Origin: Mycobacteroides sp. LB1
GTDB taxonomy: Bacteria; Actinomycetota; Actinomycetes; Mycobacteriales; Mycobacteriaceae
DNA length: 64,000 bases
Assembly: GCF_013449725.1 (NCBI RefSeq)
Contig: NZ_JACCFF010000002.1
Span: 372,001-436,000, forward strand
Direction: 5' to 3'
Shown here: one piece after another, positions 16,490 through 25,838 of the stretch
Layout of the letters: each line of letters begins with the position of its first letter
Numbering within the stretch: position 1 is the first letter of the stretch
Translations under genes and position numbers: made by a program
Notes under the pieces: generated by a model
What the model saw: the letters and a program-made list of their open reading frames with translations, nothing else
What the model was told of the DNA's origin: nothing
The model's database searches: none

Positions 16490-17562
16490 TGAGCGAACTG
16501 CGATTCGACGCCGGACATTCCGGACGCGGTGTGCATGCCGACTTCACGGTCCTACCCGGGGAGACACTGGCGATCGTCGGCCCAAACGGAGCCGGCAAGT
16601 CCACACTGCTCGCACTCATCGCGGGTCTGCTTCGACCCGACACCGGCGAGATCCGGCTCGGCGACCACGTGCTGACGAACTGCGCCACAAGCACTTTCGT
16701 CCCCACCCACCGACGACGGACGGCGCTTCTGCTGCAGGAAGCGTTGTTGTTCCCGCATCTGACGGTGGCGGCCAACGTCGAGTTCGGGTTGCGCAGCAGG
16801 CGACGCGGCCGCGACGAGGTCTCGACCACGCGGGATCACTGGTTGGAATCGGTGGGCGCGCGTGATCTGGCACGGCGTCGCCCCGGCGAGTTGTCCGGGG
16901 GACAGGCACAGCGAGTGGCCATCGCACGTGCGCTGGCGACCGAACCCGACTTGGTGCTGCTCGACGAACCGCTCGCCGGTCTCGACGCCGACAGCGCTCC
17001 TGCCATTCGGGCACTGCTGGGGCGGGTGCTGGGCCGTGACGGACAAAGTGCCCTGATCGTGACCCACGACATCATGGATGCCGTCGCCATCGCCGACCGG
17101 GTGATGGTGCTGGACGGCGGCCGCGTCACCGAGCTGGGTGATACCGCCACGGTCCTGGCGCGCCCGACCAGCCAGTTCGGCGCGCGGTTCGCTGGGGTGA
17201 ACCTCGTCGACGGCACCGTGGGCGAGGATGGCGCCCTGCACGTCGGCGATTTGGCCATCCATGGTGTTTGGGCCGACACCGGAAGCCATTCGCGTGGCCA
17301 GCACGCCGTCGCGGTGTTCGGGCCCCGTGCCGTCGGCGTGCATCTGTCCCCGCCAGGAGGTAGCCCGCGCAACGTCATCCCCGTGTCTGTCACGACGCTT
17401 ATCGCGCACGGTGACAGCGTCGTTGTAACGGCAACCGCCGGGACCACGATATTCACCGCACATATCACCGCGGCCGCCGCGGCAGAACTAAGGCTGACGC
17501 CCGATGCGCCGGCATACTTTGCCGTGAAGGCTCACGAGGTCGTCATTCAGGCGGCGTCATAG
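16489..17562 (+). CDS. modC: Molybdate ABC transporter ATP-binding protein
   Basis: A 357-residue ABC ATPase. Walker A is GPNGAGKST (~31), the Q-loop LLLQEALLFPHLTV (~80), the signature LSGGQAQRVAIARAL (~130), Walker B LVLLDEPLAGLD (~150) and the H-loop VTHD (~185). The C-terminal ~110 residues form a MOP/TOBE-like molybdate-sensing domain. ATG 16489 overlaps the modB stop; an in-frame GTG nine bases earlier is possible. It energises molybdate import. Rv1859 equivalent. Confidence 0.94.
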   Translation: MSELRFDAGHSGRGVHADFTVLPGETLAIVGPNGAGKSTLLALIAGLLRPDTGEIRLGDHVLTNCATSTFVPTHRRRTALLLQEALLFPHLTVAANVEFGLRSRRRGRDEVSTTRDHWLESVGARDLARRRPGELSGGQAQRVAIARALATEPDLVLLDEPLAGLDADSAPAIRALLGRVLGRDGQSALIVTHDIMDAVAIADRVMVLDGGRVTELGDTATVLARPTSQFGARFAGVNLVDGTVGEDGALHVGDLAIHGVWADTGSHSRGQHAVAVFGPRAVGVHLSPPGGSPRNVIPVSVTTLIAHGDSVVVTATAGTTIFTAHITAAAAAELRLTPDAPAYFAVKAHEVVIQAAS

Positions 17563-17726
17563 CTGGGGACGGGGATTTCGAGAGGAATCACATGTTTGCG
17601 TCTGAGCAACCAAACCCCCTGTCACCGCGCCGAATGATCTTGAAGTGGCGCCGCTGGCGGCTTTCGGCAAATCGGGCGCGCCGATTGCCGGTTAGGCTTG
17701 CACGTGCTCGACAAACCGGTACGTTC

Positions 17727-18743
17727 ATGGACATGCAGCAACCACGGGCAACATCAGCAGCCAAGCGGGCGCAGCGGGCACGAGTAATAGCAGCTGCCGT
17801 CGCGGTCGCCTCGCTGTCCGGGGCAGGAGCCATCACGCTCGTCGCCGCACCGGCCAACCAGGCGCCGCCATCGGTACGCACGGCGGATATCCACCTGGTG
17901 ACTACCGATGCGCCTCCGCCGCCCGCCCCGGGACAGCCGGCGCCCAACCCGGAGACGCCTACCACCGTGACCACGGCTCCGGCCTCACCGGCGCCCGGCA
18001 CGCCCGCGCCCGCCGGGGCGCCTGCACCGGCAACTCCGGCACCCGCTGATGCCAGCCGCGTCAACAATGACCAGGGTGGCTTCAGTTTCGTTGTGCCCCA
18101 AGGCTGGACACCATCGGATGCACGCAGGCTGACCTACGGATCGGCACTGTTGACCAATCCGGCCGCACCGAACGGAAGCATCCTGCTGGGTCGTCTGGAC
18201 CTCAAGCTTTTCGCGGGCGCCGAGCCCGACAACCAAAAGGCCGCCCGCAGACTCGCCTCGGATATGGGCGAGTTCTTCATGCCGTACCCGGGTAACCGCC
18301 TCAACATGGAAGATCAGAGCTTCGAGGTCGCGGGCATGCCCGCGGCATCCTCGTACTACGAGGTCAAGTTCGACGACGCCGCCAAGGACCCCGGCCAGAT
18401 CTGGTCCGCGGCCGTGGGCAAGGGTAAAGACCGTTGGTTCATCGTGTGGCTCGGTACCTCCGCATCACCGGTGGACAAGGGCGTGGCGAAGGCCCTGACC
18501 GAGTCGATCCGTCCCTGGACCCCACCGACTCCGCCGACACCTCCGGCCGGGCAGCCGGTTGATCCCAACCAGCCGGCCCCGCCACCTGCGGACCCGAACC
18601 AGCCGCCGCCCCCGCCGGCCGATCCCAACCAGCCACCGCCACCGCCGGCTCCCGCGGCACCAGGTGCGCCGGCCCCCGAACCCGTTCCCGCGGGGCAGCC
18701 CGTACCCCCACCAGCACCACCAGCGCCCGGCGTCCCGGTCTGA
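17727..18743 (+). CDS. apa: Alanine/proline-rich secreted antigen Apa (fibronectin-attachment protein)
   Basis: A secreted mycobacterial glycoprotein antigen (45/47-kDa antigen, sometimes called ModD). From this start a basic segment and hydrophobic signal (VIAAAVAVASLSGAGAITLV) are followed by an Ala/Pro-rich linker. The conserved FAP core has GGFSFVVPQGW, MGEFFMPYPGNRLN, ASYYEVKFDDAAKDPGQIW and WFIVWLGTSASPVDKG, and a Pro-rich tail with PADPNQPPPPP repeats ends the protein. In M. tuberculosis Apa is O-mannosylated and binds host proteins. The start is uncertain: an in-frame ATG at 17592 has a better ribosome site (GAGAGGA) but would add 45 arginine-rich residues before the signal. It follows modABC, as Rv1860 does. 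Confidence 0.88.
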   Translation: MDMQQPRATSAAKRAQRARVIAAAVAVASLSGAGAITLVAAPANQAPPSVRTADIHLVTTDAPPPPAPGQPAPNPETPTTVTTAPASPAPGTPAPAGAPAPATPAPADASRVNNDQGGFSFVVPQGWTPSDARRLTYGSALLTNPAAPNGSILLGRLDLKLFAGAEPDNQKAARRLASDMGEFFMPYPGNRLNMEDQSFEVAGMPAASSYYEVKFDDAAKDPGQIWSAAVGKGKDRWFIVWLGTSASPVDKGVAKALTESIRPWTPPTPPTPPAGQPVDPNQPAPPPADPNQPPPPPADPNQPPPPPAPAAPGAPAPEPVPAGQPVPPPAPPAPGVPV

Positions 18744-18936
18744 CATCCGGTAGGCGGCCAGTTCATGGATTTACATTCGCGAACCGCCGCTTTTCCTGCG
18801 GTATTCATCCGGAGGCATTCCGCTGTTAGACCTGAATTCGCGTCCCGGTACGGGTGGCGCAATACCCCACGCGCATTGTCGCGAGGGCTATCATCGATTT
18901 AGCTCACATTCGCTCAGCGATTTAGCAGGAGGATGA

Positions 18937-19245
18937 ATGATCGACATTGCTATGACGGCAGAACTTCTCGCGCGCTCGACCACAACGACCAGCGTGGGGA
19001 TCGTCGGATACCTGATCATCGGCGCGCTGGCCGGCTGGATCGCCAGCAAGATCATGGGCACCGACCAGCAGATGGGACTTCTTCTCAATATCGTTGTCGG
19101 CGTTATCGGTGCATTCCTCGGCGGATTTTTGCTGAGTTTCGCATTCAACACCGCTAGCGGTGGGTGGTGGTTCACCTTCTTCACCGCAATACTCGGGGCT
19201 GTAGTTCTCCTATTCCTCGTCAAATTGGTCACCGGGAAGAAGTAG
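18937..19245 (+). CDS. GlsB/YeaQ/YmgE-family small membrane protein
   Basis: A 102-residue integral membrane protein of the transglycosylase-associated/GlsB family, linked to general and envelope stress in other bacteria. Three hydrophobic segments lie at about residues 21-40 (VGYLIIGALAGWIASKIMG), 48-68 and 75-98, with the family motif GALAGWIASKIMG. A strong CAGGAGGATGA ribosome site sets ATG 18937. It follows apa, as Rv1861 does. The molecular function is unknown. Confidence 0.85.
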   Translation: MIDIAMTAELLARSTTTTSVGIVGYLIIGALAGWIASKIMGTDQQMGLLLNIVVGVIGAFLGGFLLSFAFNTASGGWWFTFFTAILGAVVLLFLVKLVTGKK

Positions 19246-19350
19246 CCCAACGCTTTCTCACGTTGCGAAAACGGCGATGGTGAGGAGGCTGTGACGCCCG
19301 GATAACCTCAGTGGAAGCATTCGGGAATCTGATTCACTCACCATGACAGG

Positions 19351-22300
19351 GTGACTGATCTCAGCGCGCCGCCCACCGCGCGCCGTGCCGCATGCTCGTA
19401 TTGCGGTGTCGGCTGCGGTGTGGTGGTGCGCTCCGATTCGGGCCCAACGGGCTCGGGCCCGCTCACCATCGCGACCGTCGAGGGCGATGCGCTGCATCCG
19501 AGTAACCACGGCCGCCTGTGCACCAAGGGCGCCACCCACGCACAGCTGATGGCCACCGACGGGCGCATGACGACGGCGCATATTCGTCCCGCGCGCGGGT
19601 CGGAGCCTGTTCCCACACCGCTGGCGGCAACAACCACCGACGCGGGACGGCGGCTGCGCCAGATCCTCGACACCCACGGCCCCGATGCGATCGCCCTGTA
19701 CGTGTCCGGTCAGATGAGCCTGGAAGCGCAGTATCTCGCCAACAAGCTCGCCAAGGGCTACATCCGCACCACACATATCGAATCCAACTCTCGGCTCTGC
19801 ATGGCAAGCGCCGGCACCGGGTACACCCAATCTCTCGGTGCGGACGGACCGCCTGGGTCGTACTCCGATATCGAGCAGAGCGACCTGTTCCTCGTCATCG
19901 GTGCGAACATGGCCGACTGCCATCCGATTCTGTTCCTGCGCATGGCCGACCGGCTAGGCAGCGGAGCACGGCTGATCGTGGTGGACCCACGACGCACCAC
20001 CACCGCCGAACGAGCCGATCTGTTCCTGCAGATCACTTCGGGTACCGACCTTGCCCTGCTCAACGGACTATTGCATCTGCTGGTCGAGAGCGGAGATATT
20101 GACCAGGAGTTCATCGCCGAGCACACCGAGGGCTGGCCGGGTATGCCGCAGTTCCTCGCCGCCTATTCGCCCTCCGCGGTCGCGGCCGTCACAGGGCTGG
20201 CCGAGGACGATATCCGCACCGCCGCGCGGTGGATCGGGGAGGCGCGCGAGTGGATGACGTTGTGGACCATGGGCCTCAACCAGAGCACCCACGGCACCTG
20301 GAATACCAACGCGATCTGCAATCTGCATCTGGCGACCGGGGCCATCTGTCGCCCCGGGAGTGGACCATTCTCATTGACCGGCCAGCCAAATGCGATGGGC
20401 GGCAGGGAAATGGGCTACATGGGGCCGGGGCTGCCGGGCCAGCGGTCTGTTAAGTCTGCCGCCGATCGGGCCTTCGTTGAGCAGCAATGGCAGCTGACAC
20501 CCGGTTCCATCCGTGCGGAATTCGGCGCCGGTACGATCGACATGTTCGCCCAGATGGCGGCCGGGCACATCAAGGCGTGCTGGATTATCTGTACGAATCC
20601 GGTTGCCTCAGTGCCGAATCGGCAAAATGTGATCGACGGACTGCGCCGCGCCGAGCTGGTGATCACCCAAGATGCCTACCTGACTACGGCCACCAACGAG
20701 TATGCCGATGTCATGTTGCCCGCCGCCCTGTGGGCCGAGTCCGATGGCGTCTCGGTCAACTCGGAGCGCACGGCGACGTTGACCAACCGGGCCATCGATG
20801 CCCCGGGCGATGCCCGCCCCGACTGGCATCTGATCTGCGATATCGCCGCCGCGATGGGATTCGGGGATGCCTTCGACTACTCCTCGAGCGAGGAGATCTT
20901 CGAAGAGATCCGCGCATTCTGGAATCCGCGCACCGGATACGACATGCGTGGCGCGAGCTATGCCCGGCTTCGGCAGGGCCCGGTGCAATGGCCGTGCCCG
21001 CCGAGTGATTCGGGGGACTCTGCGGATAGACATCCGATTCGCTACCTGAACGACGGGGTCAGCCAGGACCTGCACGTCGACGAAAACGGCACCGTGCCGC
21101 GACTGGCGTTTCCCACCCCGTCGCGCCGAGCCGCGTTTCACGCTCGGGCGCACCGCGATCCCGCAGAACTTCCCGGTGACGAATACCCCATGATCCTGAA
21201 TACCGGTCGTTTGCAACATCATTGGCATACTCTCACCAAAACTGGCCGCATCAGGACGCTCGATCGACTCCATCCGTCACCGTTCGTGGAGGTACACCCG
21301 CACGATGCCGTGACACTCGGAATCGTCGAGGGCGATATCGTCGAAATCGCCTCACGTCGCGGCAGCGCCGAGCTACCGGTGGTCGTCAGCGAGAATGTCA
21401 GGCGCGGCAGCTGTTTTGCCCCCTTTCACTGGAATGACACGCAAGGGCCGGGCCTGACGATAAACGCGGTGACCAACGACGCCGTCGACGCGGATTCGCT
21501 GCAGCCCGAGTTCAAGGTCAGTGCCGTCGCACTGCGCCCCACCGGGCGGACGGTCGTCGATGGAGCATCCGACTCGCAGGCACAAGCACTGGGGGACATA
21601 GCAATTCTGTGGACATCGCAGACCGGCAACGCCGAGACCGCGGCCATCTCGGTGCACGACCTCCTGGAAGCGGCGGGGATATCGGCCACACTGACCGCGA
21701 TGGACGAATGCGACCCAGCCGATCTCAGCCAGGTCCGCACGGCATTGGTCATCGCCAGCAGCTTCGGGGAGGGCGGGCCACCCGATAACGGCGCGCGGTT
21801 CTGGTCCTCGCTCGCAGGACTCTCGGAGGGAACAAAACCCTTGAACCACATGCGTTATGCGGTGCTGGGATTCGGCGATCGTGCATACGCGGATTTCTGC
21901 GGCCACGCAAAGGCTCTCGACGCCCGGCTGCAGGAGCTGGGCGCCGTCCCGGTACTCGGCCGAGTGGATGGCGAAGCCACCAACCGATCGCTGGTCGCGT
22001 CCTGGACTGCGGATCTTCTGGAGGCGATCGGGGAGGGCACCGCCGCCAGCACCGAGACGGTCCGGCGGCTGCGCAGCGATGGGCTGCCCGCAGCCGCTCC
22101 GGAACCCTGCACCCGTGCCGCACCCATTCTGGCGGCGTTGTCGCACAACGAGATTCTTTCCGCGCCCGACTCCGATAAGGAAGTACGGCGAATCGAGTTC
22201 GACCTGTCCGGTCACGATGTCGATTACTCGGTGGGTGACGCGTTGGGAATCTATCCGACGAACCGCGAGGATGACGTCCGACGCTGGCTCGACGCAACCG

Positions 22301-23223
22301 GTTTCGACGGCGAGCTGCCGATCACGATCGACGGGGGCGAGCTTCCGTTGGCCACCGCCCTCGCCGAGCACTACGACATCTGTCGCGTTACCGACGATCT
22401 GCTGCGTTTCATTGCCGAGAGGCGCAGCGACAAGCCGACCATCAAGTTATTGCGTGGTCGCGATAGCACGGCACGTGAGCGGTGGTTGCAGGGCCGCAAC
22501 GCCCTCGACGTGCTGCGCGAGTTTCCTATCCGCGCCGATATCGACGAATGGCAACAGGTTCTCATCCGGCTGACCCCGCGCCAGTACTCGATCTCGTCGA
22601 GCCCCCTGGTCAGCCCGCGATCCGTCGCGCTGACGGTGTCCATCGTCCGGTACCGCGGGCCGGACGGCTCAGCGCGCGGCGGCGTGGGCTCGACCTTCCT
22701 GGCCGACCGTGCGCAGCGACTTCCTGTCCCGATCTTTCTGCAGCGATCTCCGCATTTCCGCCCACCCGGTACGTCGGACACGCCGATGATCATGATCGGA
22801 CCCGGAACCGGTATCGCGCCGTTCCGAGGGTTCCTACAGGAACGTCGCGCGCTCGGGCATACCGGACGCAACTGGCTGTTCTTCGGCGACCAGCACCGCG
22901 CCCAAAACTTCTACTACCGCGAGGAGCTCGACGGATTCCTACGCGACGGCTCCCTGCGTCGCCTCGATCTCGCCTTCTCGCGTGACCAGGACAAACGCAT
23001 CTACGTCCAGCACCGCATGCTGGAGCAGGGGGCGCAGTTGTGGCAGTGGCTGTCCGAGGGCGCACACCTGTACGTGTGCGGAGATGCCAGCCGCATGGCT
23101 AAGGATGTCGACAACACATTGCTCACGATCGCCCAAAAGTACGGGCGGATGTCGGGGGAAGAGGCACTCGAGTTCCGTAAGGACCTGGTAGCCGAGAAAC
23201 GCTACGTCCGCGACGTCTACTGA
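19351..23223 (+). CDS. Fused assimilatory nitrate reductase / CysJ-type flavoprotein reductase
   Basis: A 1290-residue two-part enzyme. Residues ~10-730 are a molybdopterin oxidoreductase with an N-terminal 4Fe-4S motif (C-x2-C-x3-C, then LCTKG) of the NarB/NasA assimilatory type. Residues ~750-890 are a flavodoxin (FMN) domain starting AILWTSQTGNAETAA. The rest is a ferredoxin-NADP reductase module with RQYSISSSP, GGVGSTFL, MIGPGTGIAPFRGF and a YVRDVY end, as in CysJ and cytochrome P450 reductase. The layout would let NADPH electrons pass through FAD and FMN to the Mo centre, reducing nitrate to nitrite in one chain. The GTG start has no Shine-Dalgarno. No nitrite reductase is present in the window; modABC lie just upstream. 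Confidence 0.88.
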   Translation: MTDLSAPPTARRAACSYCGVGCGVVVRSDSGPTGSGPLTIATVEGDALHPSNHGRLCTKGATHAQLMATDGRMTTAHIRPARGSEPVPTPLAATTTDAGRRLRQILDTHGPDAIALYVSGQMSLEAQYLANKLAKGYIRTTHIESNSRLCMASAGTGYTQSLGADGPPGSYSDIEQSDLFLVIGANMADCHPILFLRMADRLGSGARLIVVDPRRTTTAERADLFLQITSGTDLALLNGLLHLLVESGDIDQEFIAEHTEGWPGMPQFLAAYSPSAVAAVTGLAEDDIRTAARWIGEAREWMTLWTMGLNQSTHGTWNTNAICNLHLATGAICRPGSGPFSLTGQPNAMGGREMGYMGPGLPGQRSVKSAADRAFVEQQWQLTPGSIRAEFGAGTIDMFAQMAAGHIKACWIICTNPVASVPNRQNVIDGLRRAELVITQDAYLTTATNEYADVMLPAALWAESDGVSVNSERTATLTNRAIDAPGDARPDWHLICDIAAAMGFGDAFDYSSSEEIFEEIRAFWNPRTGYDMRGASYARLRQGPVQWPCPPSDSGDSADRHPIRYLNDGVSQDLHVDENGTVPRLAFPTPSRRAAFHARAHRDPAELPGDEYPMILNTGRLQHHWHTLTKTGRIRTLDRLHPSPFVEVHPHDAVTLGIVEGDIVEIASRRGSAELPVVVSENVRRGSCFAPFHWNDTQGPGLTINAVTNDAVDADSLQPEFKVSAVALRPTGRTVVDGASDSQAQALGDIAILWTSQTGNAETAAISVHDLLEAAGISATLTAMDECDPADLSQVRTALVIASSFGEGGPPDNGARFWSSLAGLSEGTKPLNHMRYAVLGFGDRAYADFCGHAKALDARLQELGAVPVLGRVDGEATNRSLVASWTADLLEAIGEGTAASTETVRRLRSDGLPAAAPEPCTRAAPILAALSHNEILSAPDSDKEVRRIEFDLSGHDVDYSVGDALGIYPTNREDDVRRWLDATGFDGELPITIDGGELPLATALAEHYDICRVTDDLLRFIAERRSDKPTIKLLRGRDSTARERWLQGRNALDVLREFPIRADIDEWQQVLIRLTPRQYSISSSPLVSPRSVALTVSIVRYRGPDGSARGGVGSTFLADRAQRLPVPIFLQRSPHFRPPGTSDTPMIMIGPGTGIAPFRGFLQERRALGHTGRNWLFFGDQHRAQNFYYREELDGFLRDGSLRRLDLAFSRDQDKRIYVQHRMLEQGAQLWQWLSEGAHLYVCGDASRMAKDVDNTLLTIAQKYGRMSGEEALEFRKDLVAEKRYVRDVY

Positions 23224-23256
23224 TCGCTGCGGTGCCAACGCGACGCTATAGTCGCA

Positions 23257-23320
23257 TTGCGCGATGGATCTCGCCGGGGCTTGTCCCGAACCGCCACTGA
23301 CGGCTGATAGTTCCTGTGTT
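23257..23320 (+). promoter_or_regulatory. Fluoride (crcB-motif) riboswitch
   Basis: The conserved blocks appear in order: GCGATGGATCTCGCC, then GAACCGCC, then GGCTGATAGTTCCTGTG, with a short hairpin (GGGGCTTGTCCC) between the first two. These correspond to the fluoride-sensing pseudoknot aptamer known upstream of crcB genes. It ends about 30 nt before the crcB start, so it probably turns on translation or transcription when fluoride binds. Confidence 0.88.
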
Positions 23321-23349
23321 GATGAGACGTAACACGATGGGGCCCGCAT

Positions 23350-23814
23350 GTGACAGGTCGATACCGCGAAGAGCGCAGCGAGTCCATGCGGCCCGTCCAT
23401 CTGCGACCTGCGGCGCTGCTGTGGGTATTCCTCGGGGGCATGTGTGGGACCGGATTGCGGTATTGGTTCGAGCAGATGTGGCCGGCCTCAGGCGCTTCGT
23501 GGCCCTGGGGGACATTCGCGGCCAACCTATCCGGAGCATTCATCCTCGGCGCGCTCCTCGAAACCGTCACTCTGTTGGGATCCGATAGCGGCTGGCGTCA
23601 GCGCGCCCGGCTGTTCCTCGGGACTGGTCTCTGCGGCGCGTTCACCACGTACAGCGCGCTCGCGTTGGAGGTCAGCACGCTCACGCGCCACGGCTTTCCG
23701 GGCATCGGCCTGGGGTACGCATTGGTCAGCGTTGCGGCGGGTTTGGCCGCCGCGCTGGCCGGGATAGCCACCGCGGCAAGAGCACTCGCGCGCTATTCGG
23801 GGGGTTCCGGGTGA
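23350..23814 (+). CDS. crcB: Fluoride exporter CrcB/Fluc, subunit 1
   Basis: A 154-residue Fluc-family fluoride channel subunit with four membrane helices. Signatures are GGMCGTGLRYW (~30), the pore-lining GTFAANLSGAFILG (~54-67) and LFLGTGLCGAFTTYSAL (~90-106). The GTG start gives a polar 18-residue leader; ATG 23386 (MRPVHLRP) is a plausible shorter start. It sits behind the riboswitch and overlaps the second crcB, so the two may form an obligate heterodimer, as in several Gram-positive bacteria. Confidence 0.92.
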   Translation: MTGRYREERSESMRPVHLRPAALLWVFLGGMCGTGLRYWFEQMWPASGASWPWGTFAANLSGAFILGALLETVTLLGSDSGWRQRARLFLGTGLCGAFTTYSALALEVSTLTRHGFPGIGLGYALVSVAAGLAAALAGIATAARALARYSGGSG

Positions 23815-24194
23815 TGGACATCGCCTTTGTCATGGCCATCGTCGTGGCCGGGGCCCTGGGCGCGGTATTGCGGTTCGTCATCGATTCGAGCATCAAGCAT
23901 CGATGGACCCATCGGTTCCCCTGGACAACGTTGCTCATCAATGTCTCTGGGTCGGCACTCATCGGCGTGCTGGCCGGAGTGGTGATCTTCCACCACGCGT
24001 CATCCGATCTACTTGCCATCCTCGGAACCGGCTTCTGCGGCGGCTACACGACCTTCAGCACCGCCAGCGTCGAATCGGTGAGGTTGATCGAGCAGCGGCA
24101 ATGGTCCCTCGCGCTGTACAACACATTTGGCACATTGCTCGGCACCATCGGGGCATGTGCCGCCGGGCTGGCGCTCGGGTGGCTGTTGGCGTGA
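23814..24194 (+). CDS. crcB: Fluoride exporter CrcB/Fluc, subunit 2
   Basis: A 126-residue Fluc subunit with four helices and the family motifs GALGAVLRFVIDS (~15), WTTLLINVSGSALIG (~39-53) and LGTGFCGGYTTFSTAS (~70-85). The ATG overlaps the stop of the preceding crcB (TGATG). It differs clearly from its neighbour, which fits a hetero-pair instead of a recent duplicate. It expels fluoride across the plasma membrane. Confidence 0.93.
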   Translation: MDIAFVMAIVVAGALGAVLRFVIDSSIKHRWTHRFPWTTLLINVSGSALIGVLAGVVIFHHASSDLLAILGTGFCGGYTTFSTASVESVRLIEQRQWSLALYNTFGTLLGTIGACAAGLALGWLLA

Positions 24195-24204
24195 GGATAT
24201 AGCT

Positions 24205-24648
24205 ATGGCCGAGTCGCCCGCGGTGCATCTGGTCGTCGGATGGGACAGGTATCCGCCGAGCACTGCCGCGCTGCACTTCGCGATCGATCTGGCCCAACGG
24301 CTCGACGCGTGCGTGCACATTGTGCACATTCTGGACATGGACGACGAACCGTTGGACCCCGACACCAACAGTTGGGAGTCCCAGGCGCCCACGGCTGTGG
24401 CCGCTGACGAGACCGCGGCTCGTGAAGAGCTCGCCGGCAGCGACGTGTCCTGGGAATACCACCGCGCGCATGGGCGTGCCGCAGCTGCGCTTCTCGCGGT
24501 GGCACAGCAGTACGAGGCACTGATGATCATTCTCGGGAGTCCGCGCGGAGGACCCGCATCTGCGCTCGACACTCTTCTCGGACAGTCGGTGTCACATCGC
24601 CTCATCGGCGCAAAGAGGGTTCCACTCGTCCTCGTACCCGCCATCTGA
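24205..24648 (+). CDS. Universal stress protein (UspA family)
   Basis: A 147-residue single-domain Usp with an alpha/beta fold: HLVVGWDRYPPSTAALHFAIDLAQRL at the N-terminus and the C-terminal nucleotide-site region MIILGSPRGGPASALDTLLGQSVSHRLI, followed by VPLVLVP. The ATP-binding loop G-x2-G-x9-G-S/T is only partly kept (GSPRGGPASALDTLLGQS). ATG 24205 lies 10 nt after the second crcB, so it may be part of the fluoride-switched transcript. Confidence 0.85.
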   Translation: MAESPAVHLVVGWDRYPPSTAALHFAIDLAQRLDACVHIVHILDMDDEPLDPDTNSWESQAPTAVAADETAAREELAGSDVSWEYHRAHGRAAAALLAVAQQYEALMIILGSPRGGPASALDTLLGQSVSHRLIGAKRVPLVLVPAI

Positions 24649-24689
24649 CTGTTTGCGCATAGCGAACGTTTCTGCGGTAGCCTGGCGCG

Positions 24690-25838
24690 GTGCGTGGCAA
24701 ATGCCGAACCGGGTCGACCGTCAGCCACGGTCCAGTCACGATCGACGGGGTGACAGTGGTATTACGCCCGCCCCGGCTGTCGGATGGCCCATCCTGGCGG
24801 CAAACCTGCTTGAGGTTTACCGAGAGGCTGTCACCAGCGTTCGGTCGCGATGATATGGACTGGGAGAACGCTCACTCACCCGTCATGTGGGCGTACACCT
24901 GGCGCACGGCCCTCGCCGATGCGAGGGCGGGTGGCGTCTCGTATCTTTTGGTGCGCATGGACGACGAGATCGAGCGTGTTGTCGGCCATTTCTTCATGGC
25001 CGGACGCGATCCCCGCACGGGCGGCGCCGAGATGTCGACCTGGGCCGCCGATGTTCCGCCTGCCGTGAGTGCGTGGGCGCTGCTGACTACCGTCCTATCC
25101 GCATTCGAGGGAAATCCCAATATCCCGTTTGTATTGGCGCCCGCCGCGGCATCAAATGTACGTGCGAACAGGTTCTTTGCATCGCTGGATTGGCTTCAGC
25201 TGCAGACACGTCGCGCGCTGCGCAGGTACGACGGGCAGGTATCTGACCATCACATATGGATGCTCGCGAATACATCCGAGGGTCGGGATGCGGTTAGGCA
25301 CCGCTTAGCAGAAATTGCCTCTACCGAAAGACCTTTCACGCCCTCCGCGCACCGCACGCCAAGCCTGGAGTATCTCGTGGCATGGGGCAGACACCAGGCG
25401 ATCCGCACCAAGCAGGTATGCAACGTCATGCTGCAATCAACTCCACGCCAGACCGCACTCGAAATCTCGCCCAACAGTGGGGAATTGGTGCGCATCGAGC
25501 CCACAGCTCAAGACCGATACCGCGTCTCGGTGGCCCAGCGTCCTTGCGGTTCGGTTGAGGTTCATTCCGATATTGGCACGTCGACAACGGAATTGGTGCC
25601 ACGATTCAGCTCGTGGGCACCTGACAACGCCCGCGTATCAGCGATATCCGCACTTGCGAGCCATCTCGCAGACCGCCCGGATGGGTCTCGCCGGACGGTC
25701 GTTGCCGTCCGCGACATTGACACCTCGCTCGCGAATCGGCTTGCATCGCTTGGCTTTATCGACGAGGGCGAGGCGCCACCGACCCTGGGCGAAGTGGCTA
25801 CTCCCCGGCGGATGTGGACGCTGCTCAGAATCCGCTAG
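24690..25838 (+). CDS. GNAT-like N-acetyltransferase with a long C-terminal extension
   Basis: A 382-residue protein. Residues ~15-185 resemble a RimJ/RimL-type GNAT fold: VTVVLRPPRLSDGPSWRQT, VSYLLVRMDDEIERVVGHFFM, then VRANRFFASLDWLQLQTRR, the acetyl-CoA-binding end of such proteins. The C-terminal half (~200-382) resembles no family I can name, but it ends in VVAVRDIDTSLANRLASLGF, which could be a second degenerate GNAT lobe. The GTG start has TAGCCT 7 nt upstream and no ribosome site, consistent with leaderless expression. Substrate unknown. Confidence 0.6.
   Translation: MRGKCRTGSTVSHGPVTIDGVTVVLRPPRLSDGPSWRQTCLRFTERLSPAFGRDDMDWENAHSPVMWAYTWRTALADARAGGVSYLLVRMDDEIERVVGHFFMAGRDPRTGGAEMSTWAADVPPAVSAWALLTTVLSAFEGNPNIPFVLAPAAASNVRANRFFASLDWLQLQTRRALRRYDGQVSDHHIWMLANTSEGRDAVRHRLAEIASTERPFTPSAHRTPSLEYLVAWGRHQAIRTKQVCNVMLQSTPRQTALEISPNSGELVRIEPTAQDRYRVSVAQRPCGSVEVHSDIGTSTTELVPRFSSWAPDNARVSAISALASHLADRPDGSRRTVVAVRDIDTSLANRLASLGFIDEGEAPPTLGEVATPRRMWTLLRIR

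Noticed and set aside
17592..17726. The longer apa start at ATG 17592
   Set aside because: It has a good ribosome site, but the added 45 Arg-rich residues would bury the signal peptide; kept as an alternative in the apa entry.
18744..18936. A possible gene between apa and the GlsB-type gene
   Set aside because: The 193 bp hold only short frames without ribosome sites and a weak CCGC/GCGG hairpin.
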